Assembly: GCF_002998295.1 (NCBI RefSeq)
Contig: NZ_CP027226.1
Location: 310,001 to 374,000, forward strand
Source of the DNA: Fastidiosipila sanguinis
Lineage (GTDB): Bacteria; Bacillota; Clostridia; Saccharofermentanales; Fastidiosipilaceae
Direction of reading: 5' to 3'
Length of the DNA stretch: 64,000 bases
In this document: in pieces, positions 45,872-54,391 of the stretch
How positions within the stretch are numbered: position 1 is the stretch's first letter
How the letters are laid out: each line of letters starts with the position of its first letter
The notes under the pieces: model-generated
Database searches by the model: none
What the model was told of the DNA's origin: nothing
The model's input: the letters and a program-made list of their open reading frames with translations, nothing else
Program-made: the position numbers and the translations under genes

Positions 45872-46450
45872 ATGGCAAAACATAGTTTTGAATTCAAGAA
45901 GAAAGTTGTTTTAGAATATTTGGATGACAAGGGTGGTTTTACATATCTTTCTAAAAAATATGGACTTGGCTCTAAGACACAGTTACGCAGTTGGATTAAT
46001 GCATATAAAATGTTTGGTGACGAAGGATTAATGCGTTCTCGTAAAAAAGAAAAATATTCTTTCGAAATTAAGCTTTCTATTGTAGAGTTATATCTATCAA
46101 GTGAGATTTCATATCAAGACTTGGCAATTCAAGAAGGTATAAGCAATCCAAGTATGATTTGTAACTGGGTCAGTCGCTTTCGTGCTGCCGGTCCTGATGC
46201 TTTGAAACCACGCAAGAAAGGTCGAAAAAGAAAATTGGATAAACCTAAGATAGATAATAAAGCTCAAGAAGCGGAAGAAAGAATAGTTGATACAAGTGCA
46301 GAACATGTTAAAGAATTAGAAGATGAACTGCTTAAGTTAAGAATCGAGAATGCCTTTTTAAAAGAACTGAGGAGACTGCGTTTAGAGGACGAGGCAAAAA
46401 TGAGAGAACGGCACTCGTCATCAACAGTCTCCGAGGAGAATTCAAACTAA
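45872..46450 (+). CDS. IS3-family transposase OrfA (helix-turn-helix protein)
   Basis: 192 residues from ATG 45872 (MAKHSFEFKKKVVLEYLD). Two helix-turn-helix units (about residues 1-55 and 65-115) bind the IS ends; the C-terminal half has a Leu-rich helix (ELEDELLKLRIENAFLKEL) for oligomerisation. The frame continues back past the left repeat but has no ribosome-binding site there. A heptamer TTTAAAA in the correct phase (46357-46363) could shift ribosomes by -1 into the OrfB frame. Confidence 0.9.
   Translation: MAKHSFEFKKKVVLEYLDDKGGFTYLSKKYGLGSKTQLRSWINAYKMFGDEGLMRSRKKEKYSFEIKLSIVELYLSSEISYQDLAIQEGISNPSMICNWVSRFRAAGPDALKPRKKGRKRKLDKPKIDNKAQEAEERIVDTSAEHVKELEDELLKLRIENAFLKELRRLRLEDEAKMRERHSSSTVSEENSN
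46357..46363 (+). other. Candidate -1 frameshift heptamer
   Basis: T-TTA-AAA in the OrfA frame fits the X-XXY-YYZ slippery rule. The -1 frame is open from just after a stop at 46333 through to the OrfB stop at 47292, so a shift here would give an OrfAB fusion. An alternative slip site is the A5 run near 46396-46400. Confidence 0.5.
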
Positions 46451-46473
46451 AAGACCTTCTCTCTTATACAGGC

Positions 46474-47292
46474 ATGCCTAAAGCAACATATATGTACTGG
46501 CAGAAAAGATTAGATAGAGAAAATCCTGACAAAGAAATCGAGGAAAAGATTCTTGAAATCAGAGATAATCACAAGGATTATGGTTATCGTCGAGTGACTG
46601 GAGAATTAAGAAATCAAGGATACTATGTAAACAAAAAGAAAGTACAACGTATAATGCAAAAACTTGTTTTGCAAGTCACTTCTTTCACTCGAAAAAGCCG
46701 GAAATACAGTTCATATAAAGGTAAAGTTGGAACGGTTGCTCCTAATCGCATAAGGAGACGATTTAATACATGTATACCACATCAGAAGATTACAACAGAT
46801 ACTACAGAATTTAAGTATTATGAGATTAATGCAAAAGGTCAAATGACAATGCGTAAGCTTTATCTGGATCCATTTATGGATATGTGTAATGGTGAAATTA
46901 TAAGCTATGGAATTGACAAGAAACCTTCAGCCAAAAATGTCATGGATGCATTGGAACAGGCTATTGCAATAACATCAGATTGCAAATTCAGAAGAACTTT
47001 CCATTCGGATCAAGGCTGGGCTTACCAAATGAAAGCATACTCTCATCGTCTAAAGGAGGAAAGAATCTTCCAAAGCATGTCTCGTAAAGGCAACTGTCAC
47101 GATAACGCTGTTATGGAGAATTTCTTTGGTTTGTTAAAACAAGAAATCTATTATGGTGCTACTTACTATAGCTATGATGAGTTAAAGTCAGAAATAGAAC
47201 GATACATAAAGTATTATAATGAACAAAGAATTAAAGAAAAACTAGGATGGCTAAGTCCAGTGCAATACAGACTTAGACTCTTGGCTGCATAA
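46474..47292 (+). CDS. IS3-family transposase OrfB (DDE integrase domain)
   Basis: 272 residues from the first ATG, but homologous sequence (LRGEFKLKDLLSYTG) extends upstream in this frame, so it is probably made mainly as an OrfAB fusion by -1 frameshifting. The HTH_21-like region (HKDYGYRRVTGELRNQGYYV) is followed by the catalytic DDE residues: D in ITTDTTEF, D in FHSDQGWAY, E in NAVMENFFGLLKQE. It performs strand cleavage and transfer. A hairpin follows the stop within the IS. Confidence 0.93.
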   Translation: MPKATYMYWQKRLDRENPDKEIEEKILEIRDNHKDYGYRRVTGELRNQGYYVNKKKVQRIMQKLVLQVTSFTRKSRKYSSYKGKVGTVAPNRIRRRFNTCIPHQKITTDTTEFKYYEINAKGQMTMRKLYLDPFMDMCNGEIISYGIDKKPSAKNVMDALEQAIAITSDCKFRRTFHSDQGWAYQMKAYSHRLKEERIFQSMSRKGNCHDNAVMENFFGLLKQEIYYGATYYSYDELKSEIERYIKYYNEQRIKEKLGWLSPVQYRLRLLAA

Positions 47293-47295
47293 AAA

Positions 47296-47326
47296 TAGCG
47301 TAGCAGCCATATAAACTGCTACGCTA
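47296..47326 (+). terminator. Hairpin after OrfB inside the IS
   Basis: TAGCGTAGCAG (47296-47306) and CTGCTACGCTA (47316-47326), an 11-bp perfect stem with a 9-nt loop, start 3 bp after the OrfB stop. The downstream run is A-rich rather than T-rich, so it would terminate better for transcripts entering from the right, on the minus strand (TTTTTT after the stem). Confidence 0.6.
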
Positions 47327-47358
47327 AAAAAGTCTAACTTTTGGGGGTCACATCAGAA

Positions 47359-47378
47359 TTCTCATGGGACTATTTTTA
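47359..47378 (+). terminator. Right arm of the split secG terminator
   Basis: TTCTCATGGGACTATTTTTA complements 45797-45815 and ends in the U tract. It lies right after the second GAA target copy (47356-47358). Confidence 0.8.
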
Positions 47379-47433
47379 TGCCTTAAATAATATATTTAAA
47401 TAAAATAATGCTTCCTATAAAGCTTTTAATGTT

Positions 47434-48633
47434 TTACTCTGCAGCTATATCATCAAAGTAGCCTTGGATCCAAACAACAGGAGTACCCTTGTCACCTGAG
47501 CCAGAGGTAAGGTCTGCTAATGAACCAACTAAGTCAGCAATTTTTCTTGGAGTAGTACCTTCAGATAACATCTGAGTTTTTCCAATTGCTTCAGAATCTT
47601 TGTGCTTAATGTAATCAAGTACTGCTTCGTTTAATTCTTCGCCTCTAAGGTCAGAGAAGTTATTGTCTGCAATATATTTTAGCTTAACTTCTTCAGGCTC
47701 TCCGGCTAAACCAGAAGTATAGGCTGGAGAAACAACCGGATCAGCTAATTCCCAAATTTTACTACTTGGATCTCTGAAAGCTCCATCACCATAAATCATT
47801 ACTTCAATATTTTTGCCGCTCTCTTCAGATAATCTTTGGCTTATTTGATCAACAATTTCTTGGCAATCGTTAGGGAATAGTTTAACTACTTCTTCTGTAG
47901 CCTTATTAGCTCCCAACATACCGTATTCTTTATTGTAGCCACTGCCATTAATTGATTCACTTAATATAGAATCAATATTATGTAGAACTTTGGCACCAGC
48001 ATTTTCTAATCTCTTGAGATTGTCTTTTCTTGAATGTATGTCGCAAGTCAATATATTATCAGTGTAATCTAACAATGTTTCTGGGTGATTAGAGAAAATA
48101 ATCTCTACCTCACATCCTTCAGACTCAATTATCTCTTTATAAAATTGTATGTAGTCAACTCCTGTATAAGGGTGAGAACTTTTACCGAAGTTATCATAAA
48201 ACTCTTTCTCATTTAAGACCGTTGAGAATGGGTTTATCCCACTTTGCTCAACAACTTCACTTGAAATTAATTGATTACCAACCTCATCAGCTGGATAAGA
48301 TAACTGTAAATAAATCTTTTTCGCTGCTCTAGCTACACCACGTAAATTAATAGAGAATCTATTTCTACTTAATATAGGAAATAATAAACCAAGCTCACCA
48401 TCTGGATACTTACTTTTAACGTCTGCAGCAATATCATCAATGCTGGCATAATTTCCCTGGGCTCTAGCTACGACAGCCTCTGTAATAGCAATAATATCTT
48501 TATTTTTAAATTCAATATTTTCATACTTTGAAGCTTCTAAAATCGAATTTACAACAATATCAACAATATCATCGCCTTCTGCAATAATCGGTGTACGAAT
48601 TCCTCTGGACACTGTTCCAACAAATCTATTCAT
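47434..48633 (-). CDS. CofE-like (coenzyme F420-0:L-glutamate ligase family) protein
   Basis: 399 residues. The N-terminal part (GIRTPIIAEGDDIVDIVVNSI, then KDIIAITEAVVARAQG) and GAGKVLHN... MLGANKATE match the F420 gamma-glutamyl ligase fold as found in many Firmicutes that do not make F420. VMIYGDGAFRDPSSKIWELADPVV is a conserved metal/nucleotide-site-like segment. No F420 biosynthesis or F420-dependent genes are visible nearby. In such hosts the role is unknown; it may ligate amino acids to another acceptor. AGGAGG lies before the ATG on the minus strand. It is a single gene convergent with the IS. Confidence 0.8.
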   Translation of the reverse strand: MNRFVGTVSRGIRTPIIAEGDDIVDIVVNSILEASKYENIEFKNKDIIAITEAVVARAQGNYASIDDIAADVKSKYPDGELGLLFPILSRNRFSINLRGVARAAKKIYLQLSYPADEVGNQLISSEVVEQSGINPFSTVLNEKEFYDNFGKSSHPYTGVDYIQFYKEIIESEGCEVEIIFSNHPETLLDYTDNILTCDIHSRKDNLKRLENAGAKVLHNIDSILSESINGSGYNKEYGMLGANKATEEVVKLFPNDCQEIVDQISQRLSEESGKNIEVMIYGDGAFRDPSSKIWELADPVVSPAYTSGLAGEPEEVKLKYIADNNFSDLRGEELNEAVLDYIKHKDSEAIGKTQMLSEGTTPRKIADLVGSLADLTSGSGDKGTPVVWIQGYFDDIAAE

Positions 48634-49096
48634 AATTCCTCCTAAAATATGGATTACGACGGTATTTTACACTTTTTCAGCATTAAAATAAAGATAATAA
48701 TATCCAAAGGCGAACTAAATAATGATGGCGAAGCGTAATAGTACGTGAATGAGTGAACTTTATGTATAAGTATTAAAAATAAACTGTATATCAGTGCAAT
48801 AACTGCATAATATACGTAATTTATAATATAAAAATACATGACTTTTTCAAAGAAAACCCACGAAAAAGATTAAATAATTAAAAATTCTTTCAAAAAAGTA
48901 CAGATGAAGTGATAGTTTTATTAATTAATTGAAAATTGAAAAAATAAATTAAACAAAAATATCACTTGTAATTGTCCATAATAGCTAAGTAAACTAAAAC
49001 ATAACTTGTTATGTAAAGGGGTATAGTTTAAAAAAAAGCATTGTTTTCTGACAAATGAACCCTTTTTAAGCTTATTTTAATTTAAAAGCTTTTTTT

Positions 49097-49125
49097 TTGA
49101 TAAAAGTTTGATATCATACTAGAAA
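49097..49125 (+). promoter_or_regulatory. Candidate oppA promoter
   Basis: TTGATA (49097-49102), 17-bp spacer, TAGAAA (49120-49125). The -10 is imperfect; TACTAG and TATCAT in the spacer are alternatives. It lies 66 bp before the oppA start. Confidence 0.45.
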
Positions 49126-49155
49126 TAAGTTATCGCAATTTATAAATATGCGGTT

Positions 49156-49177
49156 GTATACAGAGTGATCTGTGTAC
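49156..49177 (+). promoter_or_regulatory. Leader hairpin in front of the oppA ribosome-binding site
   Basis: GTATACAGA (49156-49164) pairs with TCTGTGTAC (49169-49177), 9 bp with one G-T pair and a GTGA loop. GAAGGAGG begins 2 nt after it. It could stabilise the abundant oppA mRNA or modulate initiation. Confidence 0.5.
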
Positions 49178-49190
49178 GGAAGGAGGAAAA

Positions 49191-51632
49191 ATGCGTAAGT
49201 TTGTAAAAGCAAGTGCAGCAGCTTTAGCTTTAGTTTTATTACTTGGTGCTTGTAGCAAATCAGGAAACCAAGGTGGAACTGGAACTGAAGGCAGCAAAGA
49301 GGCTAGCAAAGATCCAAATGCTGTTTATACGTATAATGACTATACAGCTGCTACACCTAATACAATGAACCCACATACTCAACAACAATCAAATGATAGT
49401 TATCTAGATAGCTATCTTCAAACTCCATTGATCACAGCTATACCTGATGGTGAAGGTGGATATAAATGGGAGTACATGGGTGCGACAAGTATCGAAGATG
49501 TCACCAAAGATTTTGCTGACAAAGAAAAATGGGGAATTCCGGCTGAAGCTGACAAAGGTTTAGTTTGGAAGATTACATTGAGAGAAGACCAAAAATGGTC
49601 TGATGGAACTCCAATTGATGCAAATACTCATGTTTACAGTATGAGCCAATTATTAAACCCAGAAATGAAAAACAGACGTGCTAATACTTACTATTCAGGA
49701 TCTTTAGCAATTAGAGGTGCTGAGGAGTATTACACATATGACAAAAACTACAAAGGCAAGGCTAAATATTCAGCTTGGTCAGCAGATACACCAGAAGATG
49801 CAAAATTGTTCTTCACTGTTGAAAAAGTAGAAGAAGCATTTACACCAGATAGTGGTTTCTTCGGAGCAGACCTTGCAACTGCATACGAAAACTATGGTGC
49901 AGAAGCATTTACAGTTGATGGTGTAGATGTTTATAAGAAATATCAAGGCCAAGGTTTAGTAGAAGTAACAGCTGAAGTACAGAAAGATCTAGAAGGTTTA
50001 GCAGTTAACTTCGAAAACCCAGCAGAAAACTGGAAAGAATTTACATACTTCGAAGATGGTACTTATGAAGAAGTTACATTCGACTCAGTAGGTTTCTACA
50101 AAGGCGAAAATGATTATGAGTATTACCACATTCTTCAAAACCCAGCTACAGAATTTATTTTCTTCGCGAACTCAACAGGTTCATGGTTAGTAAAAGAAGA
50201 TTTATATGAAGCTGGTAAAAACCAAAAAGAAGGACTATTGGCTACAAATTATGCAACAGATTTAGCAACAGCATATTCATATGGTCCATATAAACTAGTT
50301 TCTCTAGAAAAAGATAGACAAATGAAACTAGAAAGAAATGAAGAATGGTATGGTTATAAACTAGATACAGACCAATTTAAAGATCAATTCGTAGCTGATA
50401 AGATCACTATTGAAATTATTGAAGATCCTAATACAGCATTGCAATTGTTTAACAAAGGTCAACTAGATAATGTTAACTTGGATGCAGACCAATGGCAAAG
50501 ATATAGAATGAGTGAGTACATGCATACAGCAGAAGAGTCATACACATTCCGTTATGTATTTGGTACAAGTCCAGAAACATTAGCACAATTAGAAGCAAAC
50601 GCAGGTGATGGTTCAAACAAGAGAGTATTACAATACAAAGACTTTAGAAAAGCTCTTTCTCTAAGTTTAGATAGAAATAAAATTACTTCAGAATCAACAG
50701 CAGGTAATGCACCAGCATACTACCTACTAAATAACAACTATTACTATGATATTGAAAATGATCCTCAATCTATATACCGTAAGAGTGAGGCTGCAATGGA
50801 AGCAATTGTAGACTTGTACGGTGTAGAGTATGGTGATGGTAAGTCATATGCTACTGCAGAAGATGCTTATAACGCACTATCTGGTTATGATGTAGAATCA
50901 GCTAAGAAATTATTCCAAGCTGCATATGATCAAGCAATTGCTGATGGTAACTATACTGATGGACAAGCAGTAAACATTAATATTATGGTAGGACCAGCAT
51001 CATCATTAACAGCTCAAGATACAAGACAACAAGATATTGTAAATGAATTGCTACAACAAGCAACAGAAGGTACAGGCTTTGCTGGTAAAGTTAATGTTAA
51101 GTATTTAACTGGTTCAACAAGTAGATACGATGACGTTGTTAACGGTAAGGTAGAAGCTATCCGTGGTGCATGGGGTGGTGGTGCATTCTACCCATTCTCA
51201 TCAATCGGTGTTTATGTTAACCCAGCTTCAACAGGTGGATTAAATAAGATTCACGAATCAAATGGATGGAATCCAACAGTAGCACAATTGAAATTGAAAT
51301 TTGATTTCAATGGAGATGGTACTGAAGAAGAGGAAACAAGAACACTCACAGAATGGCAATCAGCAATTCAAGGAATTGAATTCAATGATAATGTAGAGGC
51401 AAAATTATATATTCTTGCACAGTTAGAGAAAGCTGTTCTAGATACAGTTCAAAACATACCACTATACACATCTACATTTAACATGATGACTTCACAAAAA
51501 GTAAGTCAATACACAAATGTATACAACCCAATGTATGGATTTGGTGGATTCAGATTCCTCAAATTCCATTACTCAGATGCTGATTGGGCAAAATATGTAG
51601 AAGAACAAGGTGGAATCTTAAACTACGAATAA
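49191..51632 (+). CDS. oppA: Oligopeptide ABC transporter substrate-binding lipoprotein OppA (oversized)
   Basis: 813 residues, against about 540-600 for typical OppA. A lipobox (LLLGAC, Cys about 21) anchors it. The family 5 solute-binding fold is visible: TMNPHTQQQSND near the start, WKITLREDQKWSDGTPIDA, YATDLATAYSYGPYKLVSLE, the RKALSLSLDRNKI hinge region and a C-terminal KFHYSDADW. Extra segments lie around residues 150-330 (aromatic and Glu-rich). It captures peptides for the OppBCDF importer encoded just downstream. A strong terminator follows, so it is probably made in excess over the rest. Confidence 0.9.
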   Translation: MRKFVKASAAALALVLLLGACSKSGNQGGTGTEGSKEASKDPNAVYTYNDYTAATPNTMNPHTQQQSNDSYLDSYLQTPLITAIPDGEGGYKWEYMGATSIEDVTKDFADKEKWGIPAEADKGLVWKITLREDQKWSDGTPIDANTHVYSMSQLLNPEMKNRRANTYYSGSLAIRGAEEYYTYDKNYKGKAKYSAWSADTPEDAKLFFTVEKVEEAFTPDSGFFGADLATAYENYGAEAFTVDGVDVYKKYQGQGLVEVTAEVQKDLEGLAVNFENPAENWKEFTYFEDGTYEEVTFDSVGFYKGENDYEYYHILQNPATEFIFFANSTGSWLVKEDLYEAGKNQKEGLLATNYATDLATAYSYGPYKLVSLEKDRQMKLERNEEWYGYKLDTDQFKDQFVADKITIEIIEDPNTALQLFNKGQLDNVNLDADQWQRYRMSEYMHTAEESYTFRYVFGTSPETLAQLEANAGDGSNKRVLQYKDFRKALSLSLDRNKITSESTAGNAPAYYLLNNNYYYDIENDPQSIYRKSEAAMEAIVDLYGVEYGDGKSYATAEDAYNALSGYDVESAKKLFQAAYDQAIADGNYTDGQAVNINIMVGPASSLTAQDTRQQDIVNELLQQATEGTGFAGKVNVKYLTGSTSRYDDVVNGKVEAIRGAWGGGAFYPFSSIGVYVNPASTGGLNKIHESNGWNPTVAQLKLKFDFNGDGTEEEETRTLTEWQSAIQGIEFNDNVEAKLYILAQLEKAVLDTVQNIPLYTSTFNMMTSQKVSQYTNVYNPMYGFGGFRFLKFHYSDADWAKYVEEQGGILNYE

Positions 51633-51683
51633 GAGTATTAATTTAGTGAATAGCTAGGTTAAAACTGAATTAAATCAATTAAG

Positions 51684-51714
51684 TATGCTGAGAAGAAATT
51701 CTCAGCATATTTTT
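51684..51714 (+). terminator. Terminator between oppA and oppB
   Basis: TATGCTGAGAA (51684-51694) and TTCTCAGCATA (51699-51709) form an 11-bp perfect stem with loop GAAA, followed by TTTTT. A separate promoter for oppB lies downstream. Confidence 0.88.
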
Positions 51715-51766
51715 GTAAAAAATGGCAAAATTGACAAAAAACAGTGAAATTTGTTTAAATTGCCGG

Positions 51767-51795
51767 TTTATAAATTTTGTAAAAGTAGTTATAAT
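51767..51795 (+). promoter_or_regulatory. Promoter of oppBCDF
   Basis: TATAAT (51790-51795), a perfect -10, with TTTATA (51767-51772) 17 bp upstream as a weak -35. A second candidate is TTGACA (51731-51736) with TTTAAA (51754-51759). Confidence 0.55.
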
Positions 51796-51801
51796 ATGAA
51801 G

Positions 51802-51840
51802 AACTATTTTTACCTTCGGGTATTGTATTTTTAAATAGTT
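51802..51840 (+). promoter_or_regulatory. UUCG-capped hairpin at the 5' end of the oppB transcript
   Basis: AACTATTT (51802-51809) pairs with AAATAGTT (51833-51840); inside, TACC-TTCG-GGTA (51811-51822) is a stable c(UUCG)g tetraloop hairpin. It would be at the extreme 5' end of an RNA started from the TATAAT promoter, suggesting an RNA-stabilising leader. Confidence 0.5.
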
Positions 51841-51868
51841 AGATATCGAAATGAAAAGGAAATAATTT

Positions 51869-52837
51869 ATGAGGAACAGCACAGTTAAATATGTAATTAA
51901 ACGTGTCCTTTTAGCTTTGATGACAGCGTTTATAATTATGTTTATAAGCTTTGTTTTCATCAAAATGCTTGAGCCTGAAGTACCAATGCTTGGGACTGAA
52001 GCACAGAATGAAATGGCTAGACGTGAAGCTTTAGGATACAACAAACCAATTTTGGTACAATTTGGAATATATTTACGAAATATTATTACAAGTTGGGACT
52101 GGGGTACTTCATGGGAGATTTCATATCTAACTCCTGTTACAGAAATTATTGTTAAGAGACTACCTCCAACCGTAATTTTAAACGTCTATTCAGCATTGTT
52201 TTCATTACCTTTAGGTATTGTACTTGGTGTTATTGCAGCGCTAAGAAAAAACACCTGGTTAGACCATACAATTTCAACAGTTGTTATGCTTTTTGTATCC
52301 GTACCTAGTTTCGTTTACGCATTCTTACTTCAATACATTGTTGGTTTCAGATTAGGTTGGTTACCTTTAATAGTTTCATCAGTTGCAGATTCAGGCGGTT
52401 GGTTCACTTGGGTAATGTTTAAATCAATGATAATGCCAATACTTTCACTTTCATTTGGTATTATTGCAGGATATGCCAGACTTACTAGAGCAGAGTTGGT
52501 TGAAAGTTTGACTTCAGACTACATGCTACTAGCAAGAACCAAAGGTCTAAACAAAACACAAGCTACTGTTAGACATGCATTGAAAAACGCAATGGTTCCT
52601 ATTTTGCCATCAATTGTTGCTAGTTTCTTAAGCGTGCTAGGTGGTTCAATGATTATCGAAAAGATTTTTGCTGTTAATGGAATTGGTGGATTAATGATTA
52701 GTGCTATTAACTCACGTGACTATGACGTGTTTGTAGCTACTACAATGTTCTATACAATTATCGGTTTATTGGCAAATATTGTTGTTGATCTAAGTTATGG
52801 TTTCTTAGATCCTAGAATTAGAATTGGTGAGAGGTAA
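51869..52837 (+). CDS. oppB: Oligopeptide ABC transporter permease OppB
   Basis: 322 residues, normal size. Six membrane segments, with the coupling (EAA) loop TRAELVESLTSDYMLLARTKGLN and the C-terminal DLSYGFLDPRIRIGER. AAAAGGAAA lies before the ATG. First gene of the oppBCDF unit, oppC follows after 5 bp. Confidence 0.95.
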   Translation: MRNSTVKYVIKRVLLALMTAFIIMFISFVFIKMLEPEVPMLGTEAQNEMARREALGYNKPILVQFGIYLRNIITSWDWGTSWEISYLTPVTEIIVKRLPPTVILNVYSALFSLPLGIVLGVIAALRKNTWLDHTISTVVMLFVSVPSFVYAFLLQYIVGFRLGWLPLIVSSVADSGGWFTWVMFKSMIMPILSLSFGIIAGYARLTRAELVESLTSDYMLLARTKGLNKTQATVRHALKNAMVPILPSIVASFLSVLGGSMIIEKIFAVNGIGGLMISAINSRDYDVFVATTMFYTIIGLLANIVVDLSYGFLDPRIRIGER

Positions 52838-52842
52838 TATTA

Positions 52843-54390
52843 ATGAGCAAAGAATATGTAAATTTACAAGAAATACCTCAAGAGAAATTTACTTTAGTTC
52901 AAGAACATAAAGATATTTATGATGAGGCGATCAAAACCAAGTCAATATCTTATTTTGGTGATGCTTTAAGAAGATTTGTACGAAACAAAGCTTCAGTTGC
53001 AGCTGCAATAATAATTATGTTAATTGTTGTTTTTGCGTTAATTGCACCATTTTTAACAAAGTACAAAGTTTCTGATGTTAATGGTGTTTATGCCAAGGCT
53101 AGACCAAAAATAAAAGCTTTTGAACGTACTGGTTTCTGGGATGGAAGCAAGACTATTAGATCAAATGAAAAATATTTAATTTATTTAAATGGTATTTCTA
53201 TGGCTGCTGAAGACTATGAAGGTCAAGGTGCAACTTGGGAGCAAGGTTTAGAGAGTGATTATGCCGTTATTAATAAAATTAGTGATGAATACATGTCACA
53301 AGGTAGAACTTATAGAGATGTTTCTGTAGATTCATACTACTTAGTAGGTTTCAGCTATATCAATATAACTGATCAACAATATGAAAGAATTATTAAGTGG
53401 GAAGAAGAGACTGGTAAAAAGGTTATTTATCCAATGGTTGATAGAGCTGGTGCAGGACCAGCTGCTGACGATGCTAATTATTGGTTTAAGTTAGCACAAA
53501 ATGGTACTCCGTTGGATGAAAATGATAGACCAATGGAATTTGCAATGGTCCAGAAAAAAGGATTAACAGATAATTATTTGCGTGATGAAAATGGTGATGT
53601 TAGATACTACACAGTAAGTAACAAAACCATGCGTCAAGTAAGAGTTTTAAACTACACTTATTACGAATATCAAAATGGTTTTGAGCCTGTACACTACTTT
53701 GGTTCCGATGCCCAAGGTTATGATATTTTTATTCGTGTAGCTCAAGGTACTAGATTATCATTGGCATTAGCTGTCTTAGTTTCTATAGTTAACCTTACTT
53801 TCGGTGCTCTATATGGTGCGGTACAAGGTTACTATGGTGGTGCAGTTGACTTAATTCTTGATAGATTAACTGATATCATCAGTGGTATGCCATTTATGGT
53901 TATAGCAACACTATTCCAATTACACTTGGTTATACCAGGAAAAGTTTCTACATTCGCAGGTATATTATTCGCCTTCGTATTACAAGGTTGGATTGGTACA
54001 GCTGCAAGGGTTAGAACACAGTTCTATAGATTCAAAAATGAAGAATATATTCTCTCAGCAAGAAGTATGGGTGCTGGCGATGCAAGATTGATGTTTAGAC
54101 ATATCTTCCCTAACGCAATTGGTACAATTATTACTTCATCCGTACTTGTTATTCCAAGTGTTATCTTGAGTGAATCATCATTATCTTATTTAGGTATTGT
54201 AAACTTCAACTCTAAGAATTTAACTTCTTTAGGTACCTTGTTAGGTAATGGTCAAGGTTATTTAGCAACTGACCCACATATTTTATTTGTCCCAGCTGTT
54301 ATAATTTCCTTGCTAATGATTAGCTTTAACCTATTTGGTAATGGATTGAGAGATGCATTTAACCCAGCATTGAGAGGATCGGAAGAATAA
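52843..54390 (+). CDS. oppC: Oligopeptide ABC transporter permease OppC with large extracytoplasmic domain
   Basis: 515 residues, against about 300 in the usual family. TM1 (about 50-74) is followed by roughly 205 residues of polar, Tyr/Asp/Asn-rich extracytoplasmic sequence before the conserved HYFGSDAQGYDIFIRVAQGTR (about 285-305). The remaining permease domain with EEYILSARSMGAGDARLMFRHI coupling loop is standard. The extra domain may contact the enlarged OppA. oppD begins 1 bp after the stop. Confidence 0.93.
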   Translation: MSKEYVNLQEIPQEKFTLVQEHKDIYDEAIKTKSISYFGDALRRFVRNKASVAAAIIIMLIVVFALIAPFLTKYKVSDVNGVYAKARPKIKAFERTGFWDGSKTIRSNEKYLIYLNGISMAAEDYEGQGATWEQGLESDYAVINKISDEYMSQGRTYRDVSVDSYYLVGFSYINITDQQYERIIKWEEETGKKVIYPMVDRAGAGPAADDANYWFKLAQNGTPLDENDRPMEFAMVQKKGLTDNYLRDENGDVRYYTVSNKTMRQVRVLNYTYYEYQNGFEPVHYFGSDAQGYDIFIRVAQGTRLSLALAVLVSIVNLTFGALYGAVQGYYGGAVDLILDRLTDIISGMPFMVIATLFQLHLVIPGKVSTFAGILFAFVLQGWIGTAARVRTQFYRFKNEEYILSARSMGAGDARLMFRHIFPNAIGTIITSSVLVIPSVILSESSLSYLGIVNFNSKNLTSLGTLLGNGQGYLATDPHILFVPAVIISLLMISFNLFGNGLRDAFNPALRGSEE

Positions 54391-54391
54391 T

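Larger units (their letters stand above)
45816..47355 (+). mobile_element. IS3-family insertion sequence, IS150 group (1,540 bp, complete)
   Basis: Bounded by 5'-TG and CA-3', as expected for IS3 elements. Terminal inverted repeats share an exact 18-bp core, GACCCCCAAAAGTTAGAC (45822-45839 and, inverted, 47332-47349), with six less conserved outer bases at each end. A 3-bp target duplication GAA flanks it (45813-45815 and 47356-47358). It encodes OrfA and OrfB with a candidate -1 frameshift site. Both reading frames and ends look intact, so it may still be active. It sits at the tip of the secG terminator palindrome. Confidence 0.93.
48634..49190 (+). other. 557-bp intergenic region between cofE-like gene and oppA
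   Basis: Very AT-rich, separating two divergent genes. The part near 48654-48839 contains a Tyr/Ile/Leu-rich open frame on the minus strand without a ribosome-binding site, which I do not accept as a gene. A hairpin ACATAAC-TT-GTTATGT lies at 48999-49014, and an AAGCTT repeat followed by a long T run (about 49068-49098) looks like a terminator just before the oppA promoter. The last 100 bp hold the oppA promoter and leader. Confidence 0.6.

Noticed and set aside
48654-48839. Minus-strand 61-codon hydrophobic frame upstream of the CofE-like gene
   Set aside because: No ribosome-binding site, low-complexity Tyr/Ile composition expected from AT-rich noncoding DNA, no motif.
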